A stretch of DNA of 64,000 nucleotides from Strigamia acuminata (taxonomy: Eukaryota > Arthropoda > Chilopoda > Geophilomorpha > Linotaeniidae): the NCBI GenBank assembly GCA_949358305.1, contig OX442318.1:11142517-11206516 (forward strand), read 5' to 3'. Positions within the stretch are counted from its first letter, which is position 1. Each line of letters begins with the position of its first letter. The notes under the pieces were generated by a model, which made no database searches, had not been told where the DNA came from, and worked only from the letters and a program-made list of their open reading frames with translations. This document shows, piece after piece, positions 1 through 12,815 of this stretch. A program made the position numbers and the translations under genes.

Positions 1-299
1 TTCAAGCCCCCTGCTGGGAAATGCTAGATTGGTTGGGAGGTTGGGGAGGGTGACAACAATCCACTGAGCAAACTTACCCCCCCCCATTTTTTCTCTCTTC
101 TTTTCTTTTTTGCTTGTTGCAGGGCAGATACTGACTCTTGTGGCCTATTTTCTTTTAAGCAAGTGTGTTGTTGTAGCAAGGGTTGGATGAAAGGAGATAA
201 GAGAGTTGCATTCCACAGACAGAGAGAGAGAGGGAAGTGAATGGGACTCTGGCTATAAGGAAGGGGAGTTGTAGATTTTGCATGATAAAAGTTGGTGAT

Positions 300-1045
300 T
301 TTTTGAGCATGATGGGCATTATTAATAATGGGGAGTGGTTTTTTGGATTGGTGGTTTTTTTTTTGTATTGTTTGGTTGTTTTGTTGTTGTGTTGTTAGGT
401 TTTTTTTGTTGTTGGATTGTTGGAGGTTTTTATGTTGTATTGTTGGAGTTTCTTTTGTTTTTTTGGGTGTATTGTTGTAGTTTTTGGTGATTTTGGGTGT
501 ATTGTTGTAGATTTTGGGCTTGTTTTGGGTTATTGTTGGCGGTTTTTTGGTGTTATTTTTGGTTTATTGTTGCAGTTTTTTTTTTTTTTTTTTTGTATTT
601 TGTGTTGTTGTTGCAGTTTTCTAATTTTTTTTTTTAGTATTTTTGGTATTTTGGTCTATTGTTGTAGGTTTTTGGTTTTAGGTTTATTGTTGCAGTTTTT
701 TGTGGTATTTTGGTCTATTGTTGCTGTGTTTTTTTTTTAGTATTTTGGTCGGTTGTTCAGTTTTCTATTTTTTTTAGTATTATATTGATTTAATGTTGTA
801 GTTTTTGGTGTTTTTGTGTATTGTTGCAGTTTTTTTGGTATTTAAGTATTGTTGCAGTATTTTGGCATTCTGGTCCATTGTTGCAGTATTTTGGCATTCT
901 GGTCCATTGTTGCAGTATTTTGGCATTCTGGTCCATTGTTGCAGTATTTTGGCATTCTGGTCCATTGTTGCAGTATTTTGGCATTCTGGTCCATTGTAGC
1001 AGCTTTTTTTGGTATTTTGGACTATTGTTACAGTTAAGCAAATGT
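300..1045. repeat. Degenerate GT-rich minisatellite, 29-bp unit
   Basis: Five near-identical copies of a 29-bp unit (core TTGTTGCAGTATTTTGGCAT) lie at about 850-998. They are flanked to the left by a long decayed version of the same sequence in which TATTGTTGCAG and GGTATTTTGGT recur at irregular spacing. Open frames of 60-107 codons on both strands here only reflect a repeat that lacks stops. I see no gene. Confidence 0.9.
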
Positions 1046-2606
1046 TTCAATCCGAGGATGAAGTGAAATAATCATTTTTACTGTTGTTGCATAATCAAGG
1101 AAATCGAAATAAACCGTTTATGACTACAACTTAAAAATACACACATTAAATTTCTATTAGGGATCACTAGTGAGCAACATCCTTCACAAGAAACTAAAAA
1201 ATAAACATTTTTAATCTAAAAACTAAATAATAAAATTTTCAATTTAATCTCACTTTCAATTAAATTCATAAAAAAAAAAATTTCCTTTGATTTCAAAAAT
1301 AATTATATATATTTCGATTTTTCATGGGTTTGTTCACCTTTAATAAATGTTGTGTTTGTGCTGCTAAATAGGTGGAACTAGGTCTTCTTTACTTACATAT
1401 TAATACCTAAAGTAATAATTAAACGCTTGACACAGTCATCAATTGAATCCACATCTAAAACCAGTTTTCGATGCAATATTCACCATTTTTTGGCCTGATT
1501 GCCTGAAATGATGTGAAAATTCCATTTATAAAACAAAAATTAATTCATAACTTGACACACTTCTGTTATTTCCATCATTATTTTGATCGATGAAGCAGTA
1601 ATTAACATTTAACTGAAATTCACACAATATCTCTGAGTTTTTCATTAAAAATTTTTTTATTTTTTTAAAAAACAAAAAATTTTCTTTCGGCGAAATGAAA
1701 GGGTGTTTTGGGTGTTTCCTTCAACCATTCTCTCTCAAAGAAAGAAGAAATCTGACAATGAAACTTGTCTGTTCTTTGACATTCCACTTCATAATTCCTG
1801 GAAACATAAAGAAAAAAATTTCAAAAATCTATTTTGTCTTCATATGACATCATATTTGCAATAATAAAACAGTGACAAAAAAAATGACATCATAGATACA
1901 TTTTAAGGTCTAAATGGTTATAAATACTCATAAATGACATCAGAATGGTTTAAAAATGGTTAGCCTCTCTGCCAAACCAATTTGTGACATCATTCTAGGA
2001 AGCAGGGAATTTACTCCCAACAACAAATGATGTCACAGGTGGTTTATTCATACCAAATTGATCATCCCCACTCTTATAAATGATGACCAATCCTCCCAGC
2101 CTTAAATTCCAACTTGCTTTCCAATTTGGGTCATTGTTGACATCCAAAGCAATGATTCCAACAATAAATTGAATATGGCCATTAGGGAATTATAAATTTC
2201 CTTATAAATCAACACTTACAACCATGGCTGGATTTTGGTGTTACGGGGTCACAAGATACAACGAATGTAGGAAAATCTAGATGAAACAATAGCAGGTGCA
2301 GAAGAGATATGTCACTGCTGTAAGTCAAAGAAGTGATTTCAATTTCACTTAATCTTAATCCTCTTATTTGAATTTGAAGTTCACCTTTCAAAGATATAAA
2401 AGATCTAGAAACGTTATTGCAGATGACTAAGTTTTTTGAAGATGCGTCTAATGTTACAACGATGCAAATGGCTGGCCACCATTATAGCGGGGTATTACTA
2501 AAACCTACCTAATAGACCTTTGGAAAAATGAGGTTGGGTGATACGATCAAGTGATCATAACAATGGTTGCCCCCCCATGAGAAAAACCATTGCAAAATAA
2601 CATTAG
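1046..2606. other. AT-rich non-coding stretch
   Basis: No supported gene. The part at about 2280-2400 resembles the interior of the TAGGTGCATTCAAT-type element at 21.0-21.3 kb: both contain a block close to TCACTTAATCTTAAT followed by TTATTTGAATTT. It is probably an old transposon fragment. Confidence 0.6.
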
Positions 2607-3415
2607 GTGCATTCAATATCGATAAGGAGAATTTACTTCTTTCATTTATTTGACTTCTCACAACCGGATATGACGACTTTTGTGTCATATCTTTGATAAG
2701 TCATTTTGAAAGAAGTCAAATAAGTGAAGTAAGGAGAAGTGAAAAAATAGTTACCGTATTTTACCAAATAAGAGCCGCGGCTCTTATTCAAAACAGCCAC
2801 TTTGAGCTGCGGCTTTAATTCGGGGGCGGCTCCAATTCGGGGGCGGCTCTTATTTGAAATAGTCGCCAATATCCTACTATTACGTTCATTGAACGTATAT
2901 AGCTGCGGCTACTATTCGAGGGCGGCTCTTATATCAAGTCGCCTGTCTCGGCCGCGGCTACTATTCGAGGGCGGCTACAATTCGAGGGCGACTCTTATTC
3001 GGTAAAATACGGTACTTCTTCTTATGAATAAGTCACTTAAATAATGGTGCACCTGCGCATATCGCCTGGTTTCGCCTCGTTTTGGAAATTTTTGGCCGCC
3101 ATCTTTTTCGATCTAATTCGCTCATCGCAATGTTGCCTAAAACAAAAAAATATGTGCTCTAAAATTCTAAAAACCACATGAACTTCTAATTAACACAAGA
3201 AAAAGAGATGCTTGTGGTTTTTAGAATTTTAGAGCACATATTTTTTTTGACGAAAGCGAGATTGACATTTGTTGCGGCCGCACGTTTGTTGACAAATTTT
3301 CTCCGTGTTTTTCTCCGTTTTAAGCGTGTTCAAACATAAGGCACTTCTTTCAAATGACTTATTTAATCAACTTAAGGAGAAGTCACTTCTACTTATCGAT
3401 ATTGAATGCACATAT
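2607..3415. mobile_element. MITE-like element with TAGGTGCATTCAAT ends, carrying a nested second MITE
   Basis: The left end reads TAGGTGCATTCAATATCGAT and the right end (near 3390-3413) reads the inverse, ATCGATATTGAATGCAC. The same terminal sequence recurs at 11.9-12.0, 18.58-18.78, 21.0-21.33 and 28.92-29.05 kb. The interior holds another element (2754-3012) and a strong hairpin (about 3144-3249). There is no transposase reading frame, so this is a non-autonomous element. Confidence 0.7.
2754..3012. mobile_element. MITE family 1, copy a (CCGTATTTTACC ends, TA target site)
   Basis: The ends are CCGTATTTTACCAAATAAGA and the inverse of CCGTATTTTACCGAATAAGA, about 25 bp long, and both flanks are TA. 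The interior is rich in GGCGGCTCTTATT and GCGGCTACTATTCG blocks. It lies inside the larger element at 2607-3415. A TA target duplication fits Tc1/mariner-like insertion, but no transposase is present to confirm the superfamily. Confidence 0.8.
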
Positions 3416-4669
3416 TATAACGTTGTTAATTTGTAGTTTTTTATTTTGGACGGAGTCAAACTGCAATAAGTCATAATTTTCCACTGGTCTATTGTAGGGC
3501 TCTACGCTGTAACATGTCTAGCCTGTATGTAAAGGTTAGAAGCGCGTTTAAATTGCATTTCGCTAAGTCTGTTGACTTACGAAAGTGACCAGTTCATACA
3601 ACAATTATTGGAAATAACTCCAACTTGGCTTCTAATTGAGTTTGCCGTTCATTAACTCACCACTTGATTGCACAGGTGCAAAGTAAAAAAGAAAAAAAAA
3701 CTTGTACATTACTCTTAATTTGGCATGCAGTCAAGATTGCATGGACTTTCAAGTGTCTCCCAAGTTCCTTCACCCTTTTACTGTGCAGTTTTTTGCCAAC
3801 TCTAAAATGAGTGTAAACTCATCATCAAATTTAAATTCATTGAAGTGAATCAAGTTGTGATAGAAGTCCAAGAGGCCATATTGCATCATTTCTGGACATC
3901 TGGACATTTTTTTACTCAACCTCACCCCTCCAGTTAATATACCTCCCCATCATGACCCCAAATGAGGTTTGGTGGTAATTGATTCAATTAATACTTCTCA
4001 ATTGTTTGTTTTTACTTTTATTTCCGGTTTTGTTTTAATAGAGGGATGTGGAGAAATGAAGTGCACAGTTAGGTTAATGCTCTGATTACTGCCTGAACAT
4101 GAACAAAGGTTCACTTTGTTCAAAATGGGTGTTAAGGGACCATTTTTGGCAAATTTTGTATGTTTGTATTGGTTTTTATAATGGTAAACAATGGAAATAT
4201 AAATGTTATGTATTATTTTCTATTGTTAAGCTATCAAATGATTTATTTTCAAGGCTTGATTTATTATGGCAATAAAGTAGCACTTTGCTGTGTAATAAGT
4301 ATTGATCAAATTTAATTGTTATCTTGGTATAAATTTGATCATAAAATTTGTTTTTATGAACAAACTGAAAAAGAAGATAATTAACGAAGTGTGGAAGATT
4401 GAATTCAAAAGTGATGGGTAAACATTCCAATTACAGCAATAAAAAAATAATATTTTACTTTCTTATTCTTTGTTATGATGTTAAGACAAAATAAAACTCG
4501 AGCTTCATCCGAAAAGTCATTTAGACTAAACAGCATTTTTAAACCGTTTGACTGAGGGTGGTCTCTATTAAACTTAAAAAGTAGCCGCTGATTTAGTCTG
4601 CTTTCAGTTGCAGCGGGCATGCGCAGAACATTTAAACAAAACATGGTTAAGCACAGGCCTAGTCGGTAT
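3416..4669. other. Non-coding stretch, nothing recognised
   Basis: AT-rich sequence with short open frames that have no codon structure or family resemblance. I see no gene, RNA or clear repeat. Confidence 0.5.
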
Positions 4670-5147
4670 TAGAGAGTTTGCGGGATGCATTTTTCCCTTA
4701 CAGTTAAAGACTATACGGTATAAAAATAGTGTAAGGGAAAAATGATAAATTAAGTTTTTGCAGGCTGCACTTTTCTCTTATCACTACACTATTTCAGCCA
4801 ACTACTGTCAGTTAGTAATTTTGGGCCTAAAAATTTAATTTGGGGGCATAAATGTGCAAATTTCTGCATAAAATTCCATTATTATGCCTATAAAGTATGG
4901 TTTTGGGCCTAAAATTCAATTTTGAGCCTCACTTATCATTCAATCTACGTACCTATGACTGTGATGTGTTTGATCGGGACAACCAAATAATCGCCATTTG
5001 CAATGGACGGAGCTAACAATATAGTGTTCTCAATTCTGATTGGCTGCGCTATATTTTAATTTAGTGTTGAATACGATACACTAAAGATTTTTCCCTTATG
5101 ATATGGCGCTAAAATAGTGTATCGTGGAGCAAAATAAGAGAAAAACT
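4670..5147. mobile_element. Truncated copy of the TAGAGAGTTTGCGGGATGC element
   Basis: It begins with TAGAGAGTTTGCGGGATGCA, the same terminal sequence as the complete copy at 41.74-43.05 kb, and shares its internal blocks (GTGTAAGGGAAAAATGATAA; ATCGCCATTTGCAATGG). The right terminus is missing: at about 5148 it passes directly into a fragment of MITE family 1. Unlike the copy at 41.7 kb, it has no 21-bp array inside. Confidence 0.8.
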
Positions 5148-5275
5148 CACGAACGATGAACGTATGCTTTGTTCTAGACGTTCAGACTTTGACATTAAAC
5201 AAATGTAACAAACAAAAACTGAAATTGTAATTGCTGACAAAAATGGCAGGTTTGAATAAGAGCCGCGGTACCAAA
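5148..5275 (-). mobile_element. Fragment of MITE family 1
   Basis: The sequence CTCACGAACGATGAACGTA followed by ACGTTCAGACTT, then AATTGTAATTGCTGACAAAA and GAATAAGAGCCGCGGT, is the inverse of the interior of the copy at 10038-10288. It has no intact ends and abuts the truncated element on its left. Confidence 0.7.
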
Positions 5276-6099
5276 TTTACATTCGAAGTTTGTCGACTAA
5301 AATCACTAAACAAGCAGTTTAGCTGATTTTGGGCAAAGGCGCTTCTAGTAAAATATTTTAGCAGCTTGCCTGCAAAACCTTGGTTTGTCCAAAAATGTCG
5401 TGGGATGTGTTATTCACAACACTTGTTTTGCTAAGGAGTGTCTATGCTGACATCCTTGAAGACATTTGTGACGTCACAAGACTAAAATAGTCAGATTTGT
5501 TACAGTGTACACATGTGTCACATGAGTCATGCTTTTAACTAGACTGACGTCAAGTTGATCTGGGTTGGTTTGCACTCCCCCACAAGGGTTCCCTGAAGGA
5601 TCTTTTCGCTTCATATTTTTCCCAAGTGAATTATGTGGGCGGATGAAACCCGCATCAGTTGGATTTATCTTAATGGTTGAATCATCCAAAATGGTGGATC
5701 ATTCCAGTGTGTTTTTTTGTTTTTGTTTTCTCTTTTATTTTCTCTCTGTGCAAATAGTCAGGGCTATGTTTAGGAAAGGCTGAAAGGAGATGTTGTCAAA
5801 TTGCCAAAAGGTTGTAAAAAAGATGTTGGAGTGGTGTTTTTTAAAAAAAAAAAAAAAAATGGTTGATTCTGCATTACTTGGGTTACTCAGGTGTTGCCTT
5901 TTTGGGGTGTCTGTATGGAAATAAGCTGGTTTAAAATGTTGAGGAAGTTTGGTTGGAGTTTCATTGAAAAGGAATTAGTAAGAGGTTTTTAAAGGTGATG
6001 AGAGAAGTTGAAGGATTTAGATTTGTGTCTGAAATTTGTAGGTTTTTAGTCGAATTTTTGGAGGGTTTATAATGATTTGATCAATTTAAAAAAAAAATT
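5276..6099. other. Non-coding stretch
   Basis: Overlapping open frames on both strands near 5.5-5.8 kb lack any recognisable motif. I see no supported gene. Confidence 0.5.
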
Positions 6100-6720
6100 T
6101 GGTATAATTTTAAATTTAAAATTTTTTTTTTATAAATTTACTGAAATTTTTACCATTTTTTGGTATAATTATTACTTAAATTTTTATCATTTTTTTTACT
6201 GAATTTTTTACAATTTTTTTTTTATAATTTTACTAAATTTTTTTTTTTATAAATTTACTGAAATTTTGACCATTTTTTGGTATAATTATTAATTAAATTT
6301 TTACCATTTTTTGGTACAATTTTACTGACTTTTTTACCATTTTTTGGTACAATTTTACTGACTTTTTTACCATTTTTTGGTACAATTTTACTGACTTTTT
6401 TACCATTTTTTGGTACAATTTTATTGACTTTTTTACCATTTTTTGGTACAATTTTATTGACTTTTTTACCATTTTTTCGAACAATTTTACTGACCTTTTT
6501 ACCATTTTTTGGCGTAATAATTAATCAAATTTGTATCATTTTTTGGTATTATTTTAATTCATTTGTATCATCTTTTGGTATAATTTTAATAAAATTCTCA
6601 CCATTTTTGGTGTAATTTTAATAAAATTCTTACTAATATTTTGTACATTTTTACTGAAATCTTTACCAATATTTTGTACATTTTTACTGAATATTTTTTT
6701 ACCAATACTTTCTTCATTTG
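6100..6720. repeat. 33-bp minisatellite and diverged flanks
   Basis: The unit TTTTTTACCATTTTTTGGTA plus CAATTTTACTGAC repeats about six times between 6290 and 6510, with eroded versions on both sides. The period is a multiple of three, so the minus strand reads as an open Lys-rich repeat (MVKKSVKLYQK). This is a by-product of the repeat and not evidence of a protein. Confidence 0.9.
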
Positions 6721-9700
6721 TCCTAAACATGTGGCAAACACTTGCAAATATTTCAAAAGCAATTAACATAAATATTTAAAAACAATTTTTTTTTCTACCT
6801 GGAAATTGACATTTAGTCCACAATTTATGGAGATATTAAACTGATTAAATTTGAATAGATTTTTCACATAAGATACCAAAACACAAAAAAAACTAACTAC
6901 AATGTTAATAATAAATAAATAATGCAACGACTATTGCATCACTTCATTGATACTCTCAAAATTACCAAATTAAAACATTCAATATTTTTTTCACATCATA
7001 ATTATTCTGCCCCATCTAATGAAGACATAAAAAGAGTTCACTGTGTCAAATTCCAATCTAATATTAGTTTTCCAATTTCCACATAAACCTGACTAAATAA
7101 TGACCTTTTTTTATTTTTCCTCAAGTAAAAAAAACATCTCATTATGAATAATTCAACTCATTATCCATTTTTTTCTTTGAATAAATAATCTCTTGTATAA
7201 TTTTCCTTCCTCTTCACTATTCACAAATAAAAAAAAAAAAACCTCAACACATTTCCCACAGTTAACCGGATCTTAAAAATTCACTGTTTTCATCCACAAA
7301 ATGGTGTCTTTGTACTAAAGTAAACTTGGTAGCAAAGAACCACAAAATCATCAAGTGGATGATAACCCCTTGTATTTATTTATAAATTAATAAAAAAAAA
7401 ATTTAAAATAATTTATGGTCCAAAAATATCTCCACAAAGAAAAGAAAAAAAATAATGGTGATAAAAATACAAGTTAAATGGAAAAGAAAAAAAAATCCAA
7501 AATGGACTCTGTTTTGCTCTTTCATCATCTGCCTAAAATAGCCGGCTTTTATCTTGTCCTGTCAAGTTGAAGTAGCCATCTTATCATCTGGCAAAAGGAC
7601 TCATGTCAACTCACTCATCACCTATCAACATGACAATTGAGTGCATTTGCCTTTTGTCAGTAGTGATAAGGACCCTTTGAAAATTGAAATGGTGGACCTT
7701 TGCAGATATTTAGTTGAGGTCAGAGGATGGTGGTATGGTGTGTTGGTCATCATCTGGTGGTCTGTTTTGTCTCAAGCACTTAATTCATGAGGTTAAAAAT
7801 ATGGACAGATGGTATTTAGTCCAGTGGATACTGTATGGGCTTACAGTTGCCCCCAAGTTCATTAGATTAAACAAAATTATCTTTGCACAACAATAAATCT
7901 AGATTAGTTTAATACAAAATACCTATTTCCCAAGCTGTCATAGTTTTTTTTTTTTTTTTAAATGATTAATCGCAAAAATTAGGGTTGAAAGTGTAACTGA
8001 CATGATGCATAAACTGGAGGAAGTCTAAATGTTCCATTTATATCTATTTCCACCTTTTGACATCACATTAGACTCACACACATTCAGTCAGTGGAAATTA
8101 CAGGGAAGTTAAAACTTAGGAATTCTTCGCAGTAACGATGTATGAAAACGGCGAATATCGGTCTCTGATCTAGCGCAAAAACTGCAAGAGCTAGGTGTCT
8201 GAAAGTTTGGAAACTGTCAGGAAACCATGTTAGAATAAGGAGGTAGCGAATTGGATTTTTCACCCCATTTTAAAAAAAATTTATAATTTTTTTTATTTAC
8301 GCATGAACCGGCAAAATTTTGGCCTAAAAGTACAATCTTAATCGCCGTTATCATTAGTCGACTAATAGCGACTCTGCTGGAGTAAACCGAGATCCCAGCT
8401 GGAGAGTGACGAAAACAAGCAACTGGTGGCACAGGGGCGACCAGGAGGAAGTAGAGAGTTGGATTATATTTAAAAGAAATTTTTATCAACTTTTACGAAA
8501 AGTTATCGTAAGATTTGACAACTTTAAAAATACCGTAATCCTATAATGTCTTGCCATTATAGGCTGCAGGAAGTGTTTGATCCCGGTCGGATGACTGGAT
8601 TTGTGCACACTACTGATCTTTAACCTTCCTTTTATTAATTCCTCATCTTACAATTTATTGATGCTAATTTGTCCCTCTTTCTGTTAAGCACTTCCTGGAA
8701 ATTTGCTGTGGAATTCTTCAGCATTAAAGTTTGTGGTTTCAGAGAGGAGATTATCCCATGTGGTTAATTATTTTAGTTTCCCATGTGATGACTCCATCTT
8801 CCAGCAACTGATTAATCATCACTTTGAATTGCAAATCAGAAAGAATGTGGTTAAAGGAATCATTTCCAAACTGGCAGTTAGTTTGTGCTGATGTCACCTG
8901 GTGATAAACCCTAGAAATTGCAATCTGACTCAATCATTTGACATTTCTGGTATTGAACCGGCTTTTGTTGTTGAATAAGGATGCAGTTGAGATCCAACTG
9001 CTGATAGGTATAGAGATTGTAAGTCTTCTAACAACATCCTTGGGAATGATGTATTTATAGAATGTTGAATGTATTTAGATAAATTAGTGAGAAACAATAA
9101 AAATTGGATCTTTGGATATGCCCACATGGTTAAAAAATACATCGGAATTATATTCAGTTGAACACAACGAACCGCGATATAACGAATTTCTTGTTATAAC
9201 GAATAGTTAAAAATGGACTAGTTCACATGGTCATGAACGCGAACTTGAACTTGAACATTGGGTTTAGCAATAATGCATTTTGTAAAATGCATTTTTTTTA
9301 TTATATTATGAAAGGCATTATTAAATGTACAAATAATAATTAATTCTGCAAATTGCTATACATTTTGGAATGCATTAAGTGAAAAGCAAAAATAAATTTT
9401 TGGTCAAGCTGAATTAAAAAAAGATGAAATATGAGTTTGTGTATGCAATGTGCATCACATAGTGTTATTATTGATGCATAGTTATTTATAGCAATTTATT
9501 TAGACTGCAGAGTTGAAATTTATGCTTTTATTTTGTATTAAAATTTTGAAATACACATGACCAATATATTAGTTGTAGATTCCATTCAATGACATATAGT
9601 TTTTTTTTTAATATTTATTTTAAGGTTAAAGATCAAGCCTCTTAAAATACGAAGCTTTCAGTGGTAGACTTCAGTAATCCGATCAAAGAAAAATTTCATG

Positions 9701-9980
9701 GGAAAAAAAAAATTCCTGTGGTCACTTAAAGGTCATTCTGGTTGGTGTCAAATTGAGTTTGTTTGCTTCACTTTAAAAGAAAGTGATGAGGACCACCCTA
9801 AAGTACAAATTAGTAGTTGTGAACAGACATGCTGAATTCCTGAACTAAAAATTTCCTTTTTCCTTTCAGTAAAAATAGAACAAAAAAAATTAAAATTTCA
9901 TCTTCAACTATTGTCAACCAAACAAAACTAGGACAAGCTAAATGCCAAACCAGACAAATATGTCAGAAATCATTTTAATA
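6721..9980. other. Non-coding stretch with one pogo-like fragment
   Basis: No gene supported. At about 9158-9215 there is a fragment related to the pogo-like MITE described at 9981 (CGCGATATAACGAATTTC followed by TTATAACGAAT and AAAAATGG). The rest is AT-rich with homopolymer runs. Confidence 0.5.
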
Positions 9981-10672
9981 CAGTCGAACCTCGCTATAAG
10001 AAACTGCGAGAGAACAAATTTTTCATCATAACGAATACCGTATTTTATCAATTAAGAGCCGCGGCTCTTATTCAAAACCGCCATTTTTGTCAGCAATTAC
10101 AATTTTGGTTTTTCGTTTGTTAAATTTGTTTAATGTAACAAACGAAGTCTGAACGTCACAAACGAAGCGTACGTTCATCGTTCGTGAGGTTAAATATGGA
10201 AACAATACCGTACTTTTGCAAATACGGTTCTCTTGGTGTCTCAGCCGCGGCTACTATTCGAGGGCGACTCTTAATCGGTAAAATACGGTACTTAAAAATG
10301 GTTGACTGGCCATTGAAAACCCTGTTAAAATTATATTATTTTTACACTATTTTCCCTTATTTTTTACACTAAAAATCCCTGACTTTTACACTAAATTGTT
10401 TAATATAACCATTATTTGCTCTTATTTCTACACAAGATAAATTCATACACATTAAGGACTGGTTTAGGTTAGGTTAGGGTTAGGTTAGGTAGAAAAAAGA
10501 AGGCGGGGTTGTAAAAAATTTATTTTTTTTAGTGTAAAAATAAGGGAAAATAGTGTACAAATAAGGGAAAATAGTGTACAAATAAATGGAACCCAAAAAA
10601 ATTTGATATAACGAACTTTCGTTGTGTTGATTTCTCGGGTCCCTTCTGATTAGTTATAACGAGACTCAACTG
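9981..10672. mobile_element. Pogo/Tc1-like MITE (CAGTCGAACCTCGCTATAA ends), interrupted by MITE family 1
   Basis: The left end CAGTCGAACCTCGCTATAAG is mirrored by the right end TTATAACGAGACTCAACTG. The left flank is TA. This terminal sequence is typical of pogo/Tigger-type non-autonomous elements in many animals (family knowledge). The copy is split by an insertion at 10038-10288. Related pieces lie at 9.16, 13.16 and 24.2 kb and share the internal block GGTTGACTGGCCAT or close variants. Confidence 0.8.
10038..10288. mobile_element. MITE family 1, copy b, inserted at a TA inside another MITE
   Basis: The ends are CCGTATTTTATCAATTAAGA and the inverse of CCGTATTTTACCGATTAAGA, and TA lies immediately outside both. 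Removing it with one TA restores the host element's sequence (ACGAATA then CTTAAAAATGG), which matches the uninterrupted relative at 13.2 kb. This shows the insertion and its TA duplication directly. Confidence 0.85.
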
Positions 10673-11749
10673 ATGAATAAATAATCAGTAGTTTGGATTC
10701 ACTGATCAAGAAACGCTTCTCTGGGAACTGATGAATACAAATAAGATGTGTGAAATTTCTTATCTCAACATATTATAATTTAAACAGGATGATAAAGGGT
10801 TGACTCAGGAGCTGCAAGTCAAGACCAGCATGGCACCAGTGAATGAACCTAATTTTTTTCTGTCTTGGGGTCTACAGAGTGCTTGATGCCAAAGGTCAAC
10901 TTTGCACCTGGCAGGAAGGTGACTTTCCCCTCCAGCAGATGTGAAAACAGCGAAAAAAAATTAATAAAAATAAAAAGCAATCCAAGTGTGTAAATGTCAT
11001 GGAACACAGTAGATATAGGTCAGGGATGAATGTGGGGAAAGAAAAACAAGGAAAAAATTAATAATAACAACAAGTGCTGCTTGCAAGGTAATTGCAATTG
11101 CAATCTCACAATTTATTAGCACTTACTGTAAATCTATTTTTCCCCTGGATGGAAACTAGCAGTTAATAATAAATGGAATGCTAAATGGTTATTTGTTATA
11201 CCTGGTGAAAAAATATTTGACAAGATTTAATGCACTTGCTGTGTCAGGTCTGGTAATAAAAATCTCATTGAGTGATGGCTTTGTTTGAGAAGAGCATTTC
11301 TCAGATGATCCAAGATGTCCGTTTATAACTTTTTAGTGAGAAAAGAATTTTTTTCTCCAAGGGCAGAGCCATTTTTAGAACTGATGGGTGTGCAACCCCA
11401 TTTATACCAACAACACTGAAGAACTTCCAGAAGTGTCTGTGGTCTGGGTCATAGTCAAGGTGGAGAAAACGAAGACGAGTAAATCAAGTTGAATGCCATT
11501 GATATATGACCATTTTATATTTAAAAAAAATATGAAAATAGAGTTTGCGGAAGCATAGTTGTGAGTTATATAAAAAGTCAAGTTATAACTGTATAATTGT
11601 AGTATAAATTCATAAGGAAGTTTATTATACTTTTAAACGGGTTATAGTTGTTTCCTCATGGAAATCTACGGCATTCTACGGTGTCATTTATATAAGGTGG
11701 GCGTGCACTCTATTATGGATGCCAAAGGGCTTGATAAGTTCCGTGTGTC
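10673..11749. other. Non-coding stretch
   Basis: No supported gene. Just upstream, at about 10461-10486, there is a short tract of TTAGG-type pentamers (GGTTAGGTTAGGGTTAGG), too short to be more than a curiosity. Confidence 0.5.
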
Positions 11750-12163
11750 TGTATTTTACCGATTAAGAGTCGTCCTCGAATTGTAGCCGCGGCTGAGACA
11801 CCAAGAATACCGTATTTTTGCAAAAGTACGGTATTGTTTCCGTATTTAACCTCACGAACGATGAACGTACGCTTCGTTTGTGACGTTCAGACTTCACTTA
11901 TTTGACTTCTTTCAAAACGACTTATCACAGATATGACACGAAAGTCGTCACATCCGGTTGTGAGAAGTCAAATAAGTGAAAAAAGTCACTTCTCCTTATC
12001 GATATTGAATGCACCTAGTATTTAACGTAACGAGCGGGTAACGTACGTTCAACTTTTGCTACGTTAAATATAAATAAATACTGTTTTGTTTCGATAATAT
12101 GGTATTTTTGCTCTCTCGTCCCTGGCTCTTATTCAAAGGCGGCTCTTAATCGATGGAATACGG
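11750..12163. mobile_element. MITE family 1, copy c, with a second element inserted
   Basis: The left end TGTATTTTACCGATTAAGAG and right end GGCTCTTAATCGATGGAATA plus CGG are slightly decayed family 1 ends. The interior is interrupted at about 11886-12019 by a piece of the TAGGTGCATTCAAT family, recognisable by ATATGACACGAAAGTCGT and the terminal ATCGATATTGAATGCACCTA. Confidence 0.75.
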
Positions 12164-12815
12164 TTTGTGATGTATCATTTCCAGAATATCGAATGTCGGA
12201 CAATGCAAACGGCTAACCTTAAGCTTTTTAGCGTGTGTTAGTGTTCCAATAGTTCTTTAAAGTTATATAATATCTTCATTCGCTACAAATTCTTCTGTGT
12301 AACTGATCATTATTTAGGGAAGTAAAATACAGACAATATGTTCACAGAATGTCTTGTGGGTGTCTCAAGGTTTCAGGAATGTCTGTGACATTCCCTTGGA
12401 TAGCTGTGACCAGAGTTTTAGGTATGATCCTTTACAGTGCAGACAAGATCTCAAGCTATACATAGACAAGACATACTTAGTGAGACCGAATAAACCCTAG
12501 GATATAATAAGCTGCAGATTTGGGGATCAACCTTTTTGTTTTGAAGGTTCTGTTCTGTTTATAGATTTTTTTTTATTTTTGTGGTTAAAACTAATTGAGA
12601 AGTAAAGTATCTTTTATTTGGAAGATCTTATCAATGTGGACTTCAACATTGTCTTGGTCTTCTGGCTATGGGATGGCATAACATGTGGAAAGATTTTAGA
12701 TAAGGGATCAAGAGATATTGCTGAAACTTCCTTAAATGTAAATACCTTGAGAGCAAACTGACAAATTACTATTTATTGGCTTGGGATTGGAGGTTAAAGT
12801 CTGGTAAATGCAAAA

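Noticed and set aside
10461-10486. TTAGG-type telomere-like repeats (also near 23385-23462 and 41675)
   Set aside because: The tracts are only a few irregular units long and lie within or beside transposon-derived sequence. They are not evidence of a telomere or of a particular phylum.
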